This document shows positions 10,564 through 21,880 of a stretch of 64,000 bases of DNA, piece after piece. Both the position numbers and the translations under genes were made by a program. Within the stretch, counting starts at the first letter, position 1, and each line of letters starts with the position of its first letter. The notes below the pieces were generated by a model. That model made no database searches. It was given only the letters and a program-made list of their open reading frames with translations, and was not told the DNA's origin. Source of the DNA: Sthenelais limicola (taxonomy: Eukaryota > Annelida > Polychaeta > Phyllodocida > Sigalionidae); contig OW804097.1 in the NCBI GenBank assembly GCA_942159475.1, positions 56,006,986-56,070,985 on the forward strand, written 5' to 3'.

Positions 10564-12108
10564 GTGACAACCCTCAAAATAAAAATGCCTTCTAGAGAGA
10601 GAGCTCCGAGTTTTAAACTTGAAATACCAGGTGATATTAGTGTCAAAGATACCCTGCGTGGGAAGATGGATATTGTGAGACAAGCATTGATCACAAATCT
10701 AGGATCAGCAACTGTGACTCATGGGGATATCCTCAATGCAGTCCTCGATTACTGGCTTCAGCAAAAGCACCATTCCTCTAGCATGACAAGTTCTGAGAGT
10801 CAGATTATCAAAAAAGAGGATGCGGGAGAGGAGCTTTTTGTGACTACAAAAACGTCCATCAAGAAACTGATCGAACTGGTTGAGGATCATCGAGGATGCT
10901 GTACATCACCTATATCCATACAGAAATCAACATTCCTAGGAAATGTGATGATTGCAAAACTCACTTGTAGGAGACTAGCGAAATTCAAGCACAGCCGATT
11001 TTGGGTATCTTCCCCCAAATTTCCATCTGGAAAGTACCTTGTGAATGAAAGGATACAACATGGTTTAGCTTGTAGTGGTATGCTTCCCAGTATCTATGAG
11101 CGATTTACAGAGGGATCTGGAATGAAAACACTGCATGAATCTGTGAGGAGGAATTACCAAAAGAACACCTTCATCCCTGCAGTAAATCAACTGTATAAGA
11201 AGGATATTGAAGCCGCACTCCAGGAAGAAATAGCATTGGACTGTGTTATGGAAGAGGGAAATGACCAAGAACCAGGAATTAACATTGTGACTGATGCTCG
11301 ACATGGATGGAGGAAGAATGCAAAGGATACCAGTGTTGTAGTAATTGGAGGCAAAACGCACAAGGTACTTCAGCATGTGCATGTCACAAAAACAGATGAT
11401 CCAGTGGCTCAACGACATGAGAGGCTTGGCACTGAGTGGGCCTATGATTACCTTACTGAAAAGCAAACACCTGTAAGGATTCATACCCATGATAGGAACA
11501 TGTCAGTAAACAAATATGTAAAGGATAAACAAAATGTCATCAACCAGAATGACCCATGGCATGCCATAAAAAGTCTAAAGAAGAGGCTCACAGATATTTC
11601 TAAAGGTGCCAAGAAAAATGAAGGCCGCTCCTGGCACAGACAGCTAGAAGATAAGGTTACACCTGTAGCAAATCATGCTTATTATGCCATCAATAACTGT
11701 GACAAAAACCAAGATGTACTCCGAAAATTACTGCTAAATTCTGCTATGAGCCCTCCAGAATTGTAATCACAGATCCAGTGGCTGCCCGACTCCTGGAGAA
11801 AGCTATCTCAAGCAGTACCCTTTACAAAGGTGCTGTAGATTTCATCTGGGGGAAAGACACTTTCTATGTTGAGTCATTTAATAACACAATGAATATGTTT
11901 CAGGACAAACGAATTGTTTTTGGAGATGATCAATACAAAACCAGGTCCCAATTAGCTGTACTCCATTGGAATGAAAATAGGGACAGATCATTCACATCTA
12001 TCTGGAAAAATCGTTCAGGAAAAGTTAAAAAAAAACTATAAAAAAAACACTTTTCACTACAGACAGGCTCTTTGGGAACGATTTTTGGATTGTGAATTTA
12101 ACAACTGA
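10564..12108 (+). pseudogene. Kolobok-like DDE transposase
   Basis: Frame 10564-11766 (400 codons) starts MTTLKIKMPSRE. It holds a Cys-containing N-terminal region with WVSSPKFPSGKYLVNERI and HGLACSGMLPSIYERF. The catalytic core follows: NIVTDARHGW (first Asp), then TPVRIHTHDRNMSV (second Asp) and INQNDPWHAIKSLKK. The frame breaks near 11740-11766, apparently with loss of some codons. It resumes in the frame of 11778-12041 with ITDPVAARLLEKA and YVESFNNTMNMFQDKRI (catalytic Glu), then AVLHWNENRDRS. A second shift in the poly-A run at 12028-12048 leads to TFHYRQALWERFLDCEF and a stop at 12106-12108. The D-x-R, HDR, NQ-D-WH and ESF-N pattern is that of Kolobok-type transposases, which cut at TTAA; TTAA and matching termini lie at 4799 and 12355. 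Two lesions make it non-functional. Confidence 0.72.
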
Positions 12109-12338
12109 ACACTGAACGTAAGTTGCATGACAATTGTAGTCTCTTTTTTTATGTGTAACAACTATTTACTGAGCCTTAGTGTTGTGTGTATGTCAGGGCC
12201 GCCTGCATGTAGCTGCTTCATTCAAAACAAAAACATTAGCTCTTGGGTGTTGGAGTAGGGTCAAAGTTCATCCCTTGCCATATATGGGGTATAGGGAGGA
12301 GTTAGAGCCTAATCCCCGACCGGTCGGTCTACAGGCCC

Positions 12339-12354
12339 ATGTTGTGCCCGGCCT
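12339..12354 (+). repeat. Right terminal inverted repeat of the Kolobok-like candidate
   Basis: ATGTTGTGCCCGGCCT followed by TTAA at 12355-12358. It is the reverse complement of 4803-4818 with one mismatch. Confidence 0.55.
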
Positions 12355-12670
12355 TTAAGCAATCATCACGCACTCACTCTACCGTAACGTTGGGAAGAAT
12401 TTACCAATATCGGACCGGAACCGGCCAACCGGAAAACAGCTTCTGCCAGTATGCTACAAGTGTAAGAATGGCGATTTTCATATTATTTCGAGGTCGTAGT
12501 GTAAAGAAAGAACTGAACTCGAGGTTAAGAACTACTCGTGTGATTAAATGGCTCTAGTTTACAGTTTATTTTGCATCGTCGGTAGATCGACGGCCGCTTG
12601 TTGGATAGGAAATACTCAGCTATGCTTCTGGTGGAACTCAGTAAAACTGCGTGACTATAAATTATAATAG

Positions 12671-12882
12671 CGGAACTCCACTAGGCGGCGACAAATTTTC
12701 TTGTTGCCCACTAACAACAGTTCATTTCATGTTTGCAATGTGAACGCAAATGGAGGAGTCTCAGATGTGTTGCCATATTCTCTGGGAACTGTTGTTTCTG
12801 TATGGATATTTGTTGCAACAAATTAGTAGGCAACAACAAAGTTTGTCGGCGCCGTTTTTCTCTCTAAGTTAGTGGAGTCGCC
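12671..12882. mobile_element. MITE-like repeat, copy 1
   Basis: Starts GGAACTCCACTAGGC and ends TTAGTGGAGTCGCC, whose reverse complement resembles the start (ACTCCACTA shared). The interior holds GTTGCC, TTCATTTCATGT, GGGAACTGTTGT and ATTTGTTGCA in the same order as the repeat at 14243-14490. Non-coding. 12359-12670 and 12883-13640 show no recognisable feature; the latter is AT-rich. Confidence 0.55.
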
Positions 12883-13737
12883 TAAGATATATATTTACGC
12901 TCTCTCTTAATATTCGATTTTTGGGAATTTATTTTTGAGAATTTATGTTCTTCCACTGAAAAAATGATCTCGGTTTGATTGATTTATTCTTTCCTTGTAT
13001 ATTTCGTAAATCATACATTGATTTAAAGTTGAGAGAACCAGAGATTCGTAAACATAAACCCTCAGTAAAATAACGAGAGAGAGGATCTCCCGCAATGACA
13101 TATGAATGATGTTATGTACATGTATATGTATTATTGTAATTATAAATGTATATGTATATGTGAGGAAAATGACGAATGAATATCATCCTAATAAAAGGTT
13201 GAAAATAAAACAGGTAAGCCAACAGGATATTGGCGAAAACTTGGAGTGATCCAGTAGACGTACCTGGCTATTGATGAAATAGGGGCCTAATGGTAACATT
13301 TTAAAATCAAAATATGGAGCCTTTATTTCAGGGTTGGTGGCAACATTTTGGTGAAGTTGAATAGGTCTTGTAACTTTCCCAGTTGTAAAAATCCAAATAT
13401 CCTAACTATTGGACACATCCAAGGTAAAACATCCCTTGTTTATTATCCTCGATCGCTTTGTAGGATTGAAAAATGCAAAATGGCGCTGATGTCAAATGTC
13501 TGTATCAATGGAGCGCGATGAACAGCAGTAGTTCAAGGTAACTGCGTAATATGTAATCACATAAAACAAAAAGAATTTCCAATACATCTGAGTTGGCTAT
13601 CATAAATGTAATTGCCTATTATTTTTTTTATTGAACACGTCAAATTAGGCATGGTTTGGGTTGTCCATGATCTCGAGCTAGTCGTCCTATAAGGATACAA
13701 CGAAAAGGAAACGAAAATGAAGTTAGAAATAACTTAC

Positions 13738-13891
13738 CTCCTTCACAAAACGAAGTATCCGGCAGTAATCTATTCCCCGGCAGTGTCAAGAATATCAATA
13801 GATACAATACACATATGATGGCAAAAACGATGGAAAATTTCCTAAAGAAAAAAGAAAAAAGTGTACGACTCCGTAGAGAGGAATTACCCAT
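13738..13891 (-). CDS. Candidate first coding exon of a type II membrane protein
   Basis: On the minus strand an ATG at 13891-13889 opens 51 codons plus one base, ending at a very good 5' splice site (GAG|GTAAGTT, intron from 13737). The peptide begins MGNSSLRSRTLF. It has a short basic N-terminal tail (RSR, FRK) and one hydrophobic segment of about 20 residues (FSIVFAIICVLYLLIFLTL, residues 19-37), then a luminal-type start with a Cys. This is the layout of Golgi type II enzymes such as glycosyl- or sulfotransferases (known architecture; the identity here is inference). The frame stays open upstream but that part looks like leader. No downstream exon was recognised between 12108 and 13737, so the rest may lie behind the transposon sequence or out of the window. 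Confidence 0.42.
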
Positions 13892-14242
13892 CTTGTTGAG
13901 AGACTGGTAGCGAAGTTTAGACACAGCGTAGACTAATGTTGTGTCAGAAGGTGGTTGATTGACACAGGAGAGGAGGGGGGGGTATGTGTGTGTGGTGGGG
14001 GGAGGCATCTTTTTGTCTTTTAATTTGATATTACCGACGCGCAGTTCTATAGCTTTTAATTTTAAATACAGAAATAAGATCTAACAATACCAAATTTGGA
14101 GGAGACCCGTCTGTAGCAGATTTTGCAAACTATGTAAGAAAATCCACAATAATGCCACCAGATATATTTTCAATTTTCAGTTTGACATGCATTGAATAAA
14201 GGTTATCATATTCACTTTTCAGATATTAAGGTACAGTATAGG

Positions 14243-14490
14243 GGAACTCCACTATGGAAAAAACTTTGAAAAACTGCTGTGACGAAGTTTTTGTTGCCAA
14301 CAAAAGACTGGTCATTTCATGTCGGCAACAAAAATGCAAGTGCAGGAGGATCACATTGGTTGCGCATTCTGGGGAACCGTTGTATGCCTTGAGATTTGTT
14401 GCAGTGCCACTTTTCCACTAGGCTGGAATGTGTTGCCGATGTTTATGAAATTGTTGTGAATGCTACTCCACTAGTGCCATGAAAGGTTGG
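14243..14490. mobile_element. MITE-like repeat, copy 2
   Basis: Starts GGAACTCCACTATGG. It shares with 12671-12882, in order, GTTGCCAACAAAA, GTCATTTCATGT, GGGGAACCGTTGT and GAGATTTGTTGCA. It ends near GCTACTCCACTAGTGCC. Non-coding, about 240 bp. No clean target duplication was found for either copy. Confidence 0.5.
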
Positions 14491-15583
14491 CCACATTTTT
14501 CCCGACATGATTTATGATCTCCTATTTATAATTCATATCTCCATGATTCTATAATAAGAAATTAGTAAATCATAATTGGGTATTGATGTAAGCATGACCT
14601 GCTATCAATTTATTATAAAAAACATAAAGTTATTTCTTTATTCCAAATTTAGCTTTGGTGGGTAGACATCTACTTGTCAACGAACAAACCCTAGTTTATG
14701 GTGCCTCTAAACAAGAAATTTTGATGTGGACCAAGGAAAGAACGGTTTCCCCCGATATATAGAGTCCCCCCCCTCCCCCCTTCTACACACCATAGAACTA
14801 TAATCAATAATCATAATTTGGGTTATAGTTCTATTAGTCCAGTTGCCAAACTGGGATTTGGGGGTCAAGCATGTTTTGCGGTACGGATGAAGTTATATTG
14901 TTGATTCTGGTAATATAACATGTCCTGAACAAGAATCAGCCGAATGCCACTTTGTATCCCTTGGGGAAAAATTTTTACAGGCCAAAAACAAAATGGCTGC
15001 CGAGCGTTCAGGTTTGTGACCATCGATACCCCATAACTTCCTTATTATTGGTGCTAGAAACTTGATTTTTGTGTCTACACCTATGTTCTCAGGGTCTAGG
15101 AACTCAATAATGCACAAAGATTGTCAATATCTATAATAGAAATGAACAAATTTGAACCTAAGTTTAAAATTGTGACAAAAATATGAAACTTTATTCAGCA
15201 ACTCAAACCTTTATAGAAATACAGTAGGCAAGTATATATATTCCCTCCTTTACAAGTAACAGTGGCTATTATTACCTGTCCTTAAAAGAATTAACACCAT
15301 TATATCCAATAAAATAACAACTATATAATATATAACAATTGCATATGAGCAGTGATTCGATCTTGGTACAAATGGGGCTGACTGATTTGATTTTGTAATC
15401 ACAGATTTGTCTGAAGTCAATTAATCAAATGACTTTTTACTTCTGGAGATCCAGAAAGCATACCGCTGGATTGGGTTGTGTTGTGATCTGGCTTTTAGGC
15501 GAGTTGCTTGTATAAATAAAGAAAAACGTTGCCGACGAGGTCCCGTCCACGCTCCACCTCCACCCCACCCCCACCCCGTATAA
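14491..15583. other. Non-coding stretch
   Basis: No gene seen. It contains a C-run at 14766-14780 and a sentence-like block at 14975-15010 (AAAAACAAAATGGCTGCCGA) that resembles the AATATGGCCGCC blocks of the inverted repeats at 29511-33644. It may be a small relic of that family. Confidence 0.4.
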
Positions 15584-15613
15584 CGCTGCTCCGTGCATAG
15601 GCACGGAGCAGCG
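15584..15613. repeat. Perfect 13-bp-stem hairpin
   Basis: CGCTGCTCCGTGC and GCACGGAGCAGCG are exact reverse complements separated by four bases. No T-run follows and no gene abuts it, so a terminator role is not supported. Confidence 0.7.
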
Positions 15614-16089
15614 GCCTATTCACAGTGGCGCCAGCGGCGGCATTGGGAGACACCATTTTCGGCGCTTGTTGATATATTTCGCGGCAATGGCCGTCCATTC
15701 GAATCTTCCCGACGGGACCTATCGAGCTATACCTGACTCTAGCATTGAATATAGACAATATTGTTCCAGTAATCACTAGCTAATATCGTTGCTTACTAAT
15801 ATACGGTAGTTCTCACACCTGACACAAAGCTGAATGAGGATTTATTTCGTTGGCAGAGACAGCAGCAATTCCCTTTTCTTCTACTTTGTACGTGAGACCG
15901 TGATAACGGGTACGACTGTTCCAATTTTAGAGAGGAGCCGGTGGCGGCTTTTTAAAAAAAAGCGGTAGGTCGCGGGAGAGTCTAGAATCAATCAAAAAAC
16001 ATCGTATGGACCAAAACGCAAGGTTCAGCCCAAAAATGGGGTTCTGCTTCCGGACTATAACCACTAAAAATTGATTCACAGTGAAAAAA

Positions 16090-16180
16090 CTTCCTAACCC
16101 ATTGAGGATGGGAGGCTGCATAAATGCAGCCCACAATCTCTCCATTGAGGACGGGAGGCTGCATTTATGCAGTCTAGGCA
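16090..16180. repeat. Short tandem duplication with an internal palindrome
   Basis: CATTGAGGATGGGAGGCTGC (about 16099) recurs as CATTGAGGACGGGAGGCTGC (about 16143). Each is followed by a palindromic GCATAAATGC or GCATTTATGC core. Non-coding. 15780-16090 and 16181-16890 hold nothing else that I recognise. Confidence 0.6.
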
Positions 16181-16894
16181 TTGGTGTCTGACATTGTTTG
16201 ATATTGATAGAAAGGGCCATAACAAAAAAAGAACAGATCCTTCTGAAATTTGAAATATCAGCAAACAAACACATAAGAATCACATAAAAAATATTTGAAT
16301 AAGTAGGTTTTCATGGGGACAATAATGATGATGTCATAACTAACATACATAAATGCTGGAAAGTGAATTTGGAGTAAAGCAGCACTTCCTGAAGCCCCAA
16401 ATTTAAGGTGTGTAAACTGCCTCCTGTCCTTAAAGGGTTATTAAAGAAGGAAAGTTCAATTACAGTTTCAGTTTAGCCATGAGATAAGTGAAGGGATGAT
16501 ACAGTTATATACACAGCCTATGCTAGATATCACCAATGAATGTTTCTATGAGTAGCCCTAGAGACTGTATGGCCCACAATCATCTTCACAAGTGCTGTGT
16601 ACATTTCATCCTTGATAGATATCCACCAACAAGCACGAAAGATGCAACTAGATCCAACTGGCAAAAACACTAGCTGCAAATATATTTATTGATACATACA
16701 CCTCCACCAGCCCAGAAAGTAGTTCTGAATGCCACACACAAAAAACCGTTGGTCACTAAATATCTCATTGATAATCTAGTTAGTAAGACTGAACTAGTTA
16801 TCACATCTGAATGACCAGTTCCAGTAGCAATCAGAAATAATGGAAGAACCACCATGGAATGAGCTATGCAATATGAGGAGGCTTAGGAGGCTGA

Positions 16895-17255
16895 CATGAT
16901 CTTAGTGAATCAATTGGTATTTCTTGCTGCTAGCATCTCTCAGTTTTGTGATGAGACTGGTCAATGTTTTTTCACTTTTCATATACTTCTACAATTAAGA
17001 ATTAACTAAATTGTTGTGTGATGGAGAGCCCCATTGCTGGATGATGTGTAATACACATAAAGGCTATGGAAAGCAAATATGGTTCATCACAGACTACCTC
17101 CCAGGATTTCATGCATGCAGTGGTTGTGACACTATTTCCCATTTTTATTGTATTGGTAACAACAGTCTTAGTAACAGCACTGGAAAAGCCCTGGAATGTC
17201 AGTGAAGTCATTGGGAATTAAAGATGATGGTAGGAATGATTTGGTATGTGAAGCA
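16895..17255 (+). pseudogene. Fragment of the multicopy FHAxSGCDT (PIN/FEN1-like) transposon protein family
   Basis: The plus frame 17011-17205 reads ITDYLPGFHACSGCDTISHF and CIGNN. It is followed in another frame by a block resembling the family's next helix (SLGIKDDGRNDLVCE). The motif LxxFHAFSGCDTxSxFxGIG is the C-terminal signature of the protein family whose longer copy lies at 30670-32860. Only about 100 codons remain, with a shift, so this is a relic. Confidence 0.45.
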
Positions 17256-17336
17256 GTATTACTCATATCCATGTGCCAGGGTTCACCAAATCGTGTGCCC
17301 GGGCGCCTGGGACAACCACAATTTGTGTCTGGGCAA

Positions 17337-17378
17337 CTAAAAATGTATGATCAGTTGCCCTGCGGGCAACTGGCCCAA
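17337..17378. repeat. Palindromic GTTGCC-GGCAAC repeat, copy 1
   Basis: CAGTTGCCCTGCGGGCAACTG forms a hairpin at 17352-17372, next to TCTGGGCAACTAAAAATG. The same theme recurs at 18010-18090. Confidence 0.5.
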
Positions 17379-17542
17379 ACCAAACTGATTTATTTCCATT
17401 ATATCTTGATGCTATCAACATTGGATTAAAGCATTGAAATAGCATGGAGAAAGCCATTCATCTCTTCTATCAGTAATATTTTCAAAAATATTTGCATAAC
17501 ATTTAAAATAAAGTCGTCCTCTCATACTTTCACTGAGTCAGA

Positions 17543-17758
17543 GTGACTAACCAAGTAAAAGTTGAAAAACGATGGGCAGGTTTAAATGAATGGTTAGATT
17601 GTGAGATTATTGATGTCATAAATGGAGCCCATATATTATTAGACATACCATGGCAAGAACCGAAACACAAGAGATTGAATTTTATAATTCTGAAAGCCAA
17701 GTTTTACATTAATAGAACCAGGCTCTTTCATAAAAATAAGGTTTGCTTTTTTTAATGA
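17543..17758 (+). pseudogene. L1/Tx1-like LINE ORF2 C-terminal fragment
   Basis: The 70-codon frame reads WAGLNEWLDCEIIDVINGAH and RLNFIILKAKFYINRTRLF. The pattern LNxIILxAKxYIxxxxLF near the end is typical of the last domain of L1-type ORF2 proteins. Weak evidence; no RT is nearby. Confidence 0.35.
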
Positions 17759-18009
17759 AAAAGAGTTTAAGTTGTTGGAAAACTTTTAGGCCTACAACAA
17801 TCTATAGATTCAGCATTGATGTAACATCGCTTTTTAATTAATTAATTAATTATAAATCAGACTTCATTGAAGTTGGTGGTCGAATATATTTTCATTAATG
17901 TCTTTGTTGATTTGGCAGTTCAAAGCTGTCATTGTAACATTACTACTCTTCTTTTATTTCAAATTAATTTGTTTTTATTTAATTAATTTGTGTCTAGATT
18001 TTAACCAAA

Positions 18010-18090
18010 GAAAGGCCGGGCAACCATATTTTGTTGCTGGGCAACCACTTTTGAAATTCTGGTTGCCCGTCAGGCAACCATATTTCTGAG
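18010..18090. repeat. Palindromic GTTGCC-GGCAAC repeat, copy 2
   Basis: Holds GGCCGGGCAACCATATT, GCTGGGCAACCACTT and GGTTGCCCGTCAGGCAACC, related to 17337-17378. Non-coding. From 18091 to 20090 I see no gene, only a T-run (18682-18694), a hairpin-poor AT-rich region and a C-run at 19828-19846 following CCGTATTTCCTTGAATAGG. Confidence 0.5.
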
Positions 18091-20094
18091 GGATTTGGCG
18101 TCCCCTGATGTGCTATAACTGAACACATGATTGAGACATGCCTCAGACATGTAATGATGTCTTGTTGACCAAAATGGCAAGCCCAAATATATCAAGTGCT
18201 CCAAAACTAAGGTCTCTGCCACCAAAGTCCCCCACCACTCCACTATTGTCTGCCATGTAGTCCTACGTTTGATAAATATCAATTCAGAGGAGATTTGATC
18301 AGATTCTCGAAAGTATTTTTCTACCTGTAGACCACTCTTTAGCAACAGGGGGTGGTCTATGGGACAGTGTTGGTTCAGATTTATAAATGTCCCCCACCAT
18401 GCTTCAGCACATGTGTACATTCATTTTTTACTAGTACATGTAGTTGCATTGTTGCCCGGATGATATGTTCCAAATTCTGTAATTGTCATGCTGGAGCAGA
18501 ATGTAACAATATTCACACTAGAACCATATCATCACATCATGATGATGAAAATGTTGCAAGAGTCATATGGCCTGCCAAAGGTTTCCTCCTTTACCCACCT
18601 ATACCCTGCCATCATCGTAAATCACACTCAATATTAAAATCTTTAAAGTAGCATTTCATACATCTAGTATGCTTATTTCAATCTTTTTTTTTTTTACCTT
18701 AAAAAACCGCCTACATTATCAGATTTCTATAGTAATTCAATACATTACAATAACAATATTTAGTATAAAATTATCCTAAACTCTTGTGTTTTTTAATTTT
18801 AAATTTTCTATTTAAGGGTGGGGGGAACAAATCATCTATATGGTCGGTGAGCAGAACATATATATTGGTTCTTTTGCTGAAACACCATCACCATTTTGCT
18901 CAGTAAATTATGTGGGGTTTCAAAGTCCTTTATGTTAGTTTGTCAATGCTTTGTGTCCATGACAAATGGCTGGCGTGTGTCTGGTTTACGCAGGCCATAT
19001 TGGCCTGCGTCCATGAAAACTTTTAGGGAACACTGCATTATAGATGTGAAGTAGTTGGGATATCTTTGTCCTTTAGCATGAATTGTCACCAATAAACATA
19101 CCTGTCAATTGATCTTCATGGGTAAGGGCTCCCAGCAGTGAAACCATGGATTACCTTGGCCAGTCTCCAGCTAGTCCTTTGCATTTGTACCTGCAAACAG
19201 TTCGAATTTTTAATTTTTAATTTTTTTCCATCATAGTAAAGTAATATACTAATAAATACATAAGTGAATATTGTCAATTACTGGCAAGTTAATAGCAATG
19301 TTCTAATAATTTTGTTGAACTAATATAAATGAACATTACGATCAGTACCATTACTCACTAGAGAAAGATAGAACCAGGGATGTTACTTAGTTTTGTGGAA
19401 GACAGCTATTTAGAATTTTTAGGCGGCTACAATACTATTTCAAGTATTTATGATCAGGAAGGGGTGGTGGTGGGGGCGACTCCATGATTTTCAAAAGGGA
19501 GGAGCCCAGAAGTTGCCTTAGTAGTGGGGACCGGAGGAAAAATACTCGCCTATTTTCCTTTGCTTTGTGCCCTATTTTTACAGCAAACTTTGTATGTTTG
19601 GGTTCTATCTGGGTGAGAGAGAGGGATATAATACAAAGATCTTTTTTAATAGTACCAAAGGTTTTTGTCCATGCTCGATCCAGGCAGGGGAGAGGCGGTT
19701 TCAAATACTATTACATACATCTAATTAACTTTTTGTGATGTAATGCTCATCCCCCACGCCCATTGTCACCCAATTGTAATCCCCGCTCCCGGCCACCCCA
19801 CTCAGTACCGTATTTCCTTGAATAGGCGCCCCCCCCCCCCCCCCACCAGTCAAGAATAGAAACGTGCATAGCATTGAATGAATCCTTGAATGGTGAGTGG
19901 GCCTAACTGAAGCTGTATTTAAAAGTTTAACTACTAGAGAAGGTATTCGAATATAGCTGCACAGCTCCATGGTAGAGATTGGACGAATTTTATTTTTTCC
20001 AAAATTTCTTATTAATGATAATCGGCTAGGTATTAATAATGTCTACGATTCCAAATGGTCAGGAGAAACCTGAATACAATTATTAATGTTACCC

Positions 20095-20250
20095 CTGCCG
20101 CCCCTGGGGCTGGGGCGGCAGGATTAACACCACCAACCTCTACCGTCCCTCCCCCTTCAGGGGCGGCAGGGGTAACACCACAACACCACCAGGGATAACA
20201 CCACCAACTTCTGCCGTCCCTCCCCCTTCAGGGGCGGCAGGGGTAACACC
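20095..20250. repeat. GC-rich tandem repeat, two full units plus a partial one
   Basis: CGTCCCTCCCCCTTCAGGGG then CGGCAGGGGTAACACC occurs at about 20144 and 20214, with ACACCACCAAC before each. A related partial unit starts at about 20095. The units contain a CCCCT...AGGGG palindrome. 20251-21660 shows no feature that I can support. Confidence 0.75.
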
Positions 20251-21669
20251 TGTTAAAGTGTTGGTATTCGCGCGAGGTTGGAGCCTCTGGCTCTGTATAC
20301 GCTGGCCAAAGCAACGATATAATTTATGTGATCTTCCCGCAATAATTATATGGAAGTGATAAGAGGCGTTCAGTATACATGTACTCTGGAATAGCCATAG
20401 ATATAATATGAACGGGAAAGTTGGTGTCCCCGGTCGGTGTGTAGGCCTGTAGTGACGTAGTAGTGTAGGCTAATAAACAAAACAGCCCTATGCGTAAGAT
20501 AGATTAGCAATCAATTGCAGCATACTTAGCTGAAACAACTTACCAACATTAATAGATGTCCAAATATCTGTGTTTTAGCAGTAGATGGCTAGATGTAGTG
20601 GAATTTGATGAGAAATTCGGTAGGAAAACGGGGCTAATCCAACATGTATCCTAAACATCTACCCACGCTGATTGACCTAGTGCCCCGGATGTAAAACGTA
20701 GTTTTGAGGCTCTGCACAAGGTGTCGCCAGTGGTCAAATTGAGTGCGTTAGGCAGTGGTGATGGTGGTGGGCGTGGTGGTGTAGTTTTGTCAGAGGTGAT
20801 TGATGGCTGAGATTCGTTCTGTTTGACCGAAATGAACATAGTTCTATGCTGCCTTCCTCATTCAAAAAGACGTAATATGTAATTCAGTTGAACCGGTGTC
20901 ACTCTTCACATTTGACTTTGTATTGAAGGTCCCTATCTGTTCGATTGGTGTGGGGAGGCCATTTGACGCCGATAATGTATTTGACTGACATCAAATTTTG
21001 ACTTTAATAAAAGTTAAATAGTTTGATTGCCCATTTCTTTTAATTGCTTCATTTGAGAGATAAATCACTATCTCTATGCTTTTGATCCGTCTACAGATTA
21101 ATGCCTTGAGATATAAAACCATTCTATTCAAAGTTTTGACTTGCTATGAAAACACATATTTCTTTGACTTACACAGTGATCTTGAAACGCATCAATTTCA
21201 AATATAAATATTTCATATCTAAGTGAGGGCAAAAAAGGTTATTAAAAACATCAAATTAAAGCTAAAATATTTGATAAATCATGTTTTATTATTTCTTGTA
21301 ACTTTGCGAATATAATGATTTGAAATAAATAACTTTGTATAGGCTATATTTCGAAATAACAGGCTAGTTCTAGGGACATTAAACCCTAGGCATTTTTAAT
21401 CTTCATATAGGGATATATAGTCTGCCCAGTGCTGATTCTGGAACTTGTATGTTCATGAATTTTATATTAAAAGTGTAGTGTAGGATGACTATGCCTGTCA
21501 CATCACCCAAACAATATAAAAAAATGAAATTGTTAATTCCCTGTAACCACTCACTTCAGCGGGCATTGCAATCAATGTTATAGGCTATTATAATTATATA
21601 CATGTACATGTGACTACAGTCTACCGATGACTATAGTCTATCGATGCTGTTCTCATGCGTGCTCACGCT

Positions 21670-21700
21670 CACCGCACTAAAATAGCGCTATTTTGGTGTG
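21670..21700. repeat. Imperfect palindrome around AAAATAGCGCTATTTT
   Basis: CACCGCACT-AAAATAGCGCTATTTT-GGTGTGCG: a perfect 16-bp palindrome with mostly matching flanks. The GCGCTATAT/TATATAGCG theme recurs to about 21860. Confidence 0.7.
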
Positions 21701-21880
21701 CGTTTTGTCTCCCTGTTGTTTGCTTGTTATATCGCAGAGCAACGCTATATATAGCGGCCGCATCTGTCCCGAGCGGCTAGCTAGGCAAGGTGTGATAGCG
21801 TTAGAAGAGCGTATATCGCGGGCTGAGTGTTAAAACGCCCAGAAAGCGCTGTTATATCGCAGTGTGTGTGTGCATTGGGT

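Larger units (their letters stand above)
4799..12358 (+). mobile_element. Candidate Kolobok-like DNA transposon bounded by TTAA and 16-bp terminal inverted repeats
   Basis: The left end reads TTAA then AGGCCGGGCACAGCAT (4803-4818). The right end reads ATGTTGTGCCCGGCCT (12339-12354) then TTAA; its reverse complement matches the left end at 15 of 16 positions. The enclosed 7.5 kb contains a Kolobok-type D/D/E transposase ending 246 bp before the right terminus, a small Cys-rich gene on the other strand, a three-copy repeat, a nested LINE (about 5635-7830) and a nested MITE (9813-10009). Kolobok elements are known to duplicate TTAA. The termini are short and could be two separate dispersed copies of one end, so the element as a unit is inference. 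Apart from the features listed separately, 4819-5634, 7831-8315, 9366-9809 and 10013-10363 show no gene. Confidence 0.5.

Noticed and set aside
13640..14008. Full 122-codon frame as one protein
   Set aside because: The good splice donor at 13737 and the clean ATG at 13891 suggest only 13738-13891 is coding; the ends of the frame look like leader and intron.
15495..15776. Minus-strand 93-codon frame in GC-rich sequence
   Set aside because: Low-complexity Gly/Val/Arg stretch over a hairpin and C-runs; no start context, no splice support, no known similarity.
20651..20839. 62-codon minus frame with Pro run
   Set aside because: Too short and compositionally biased; no supporting signal.
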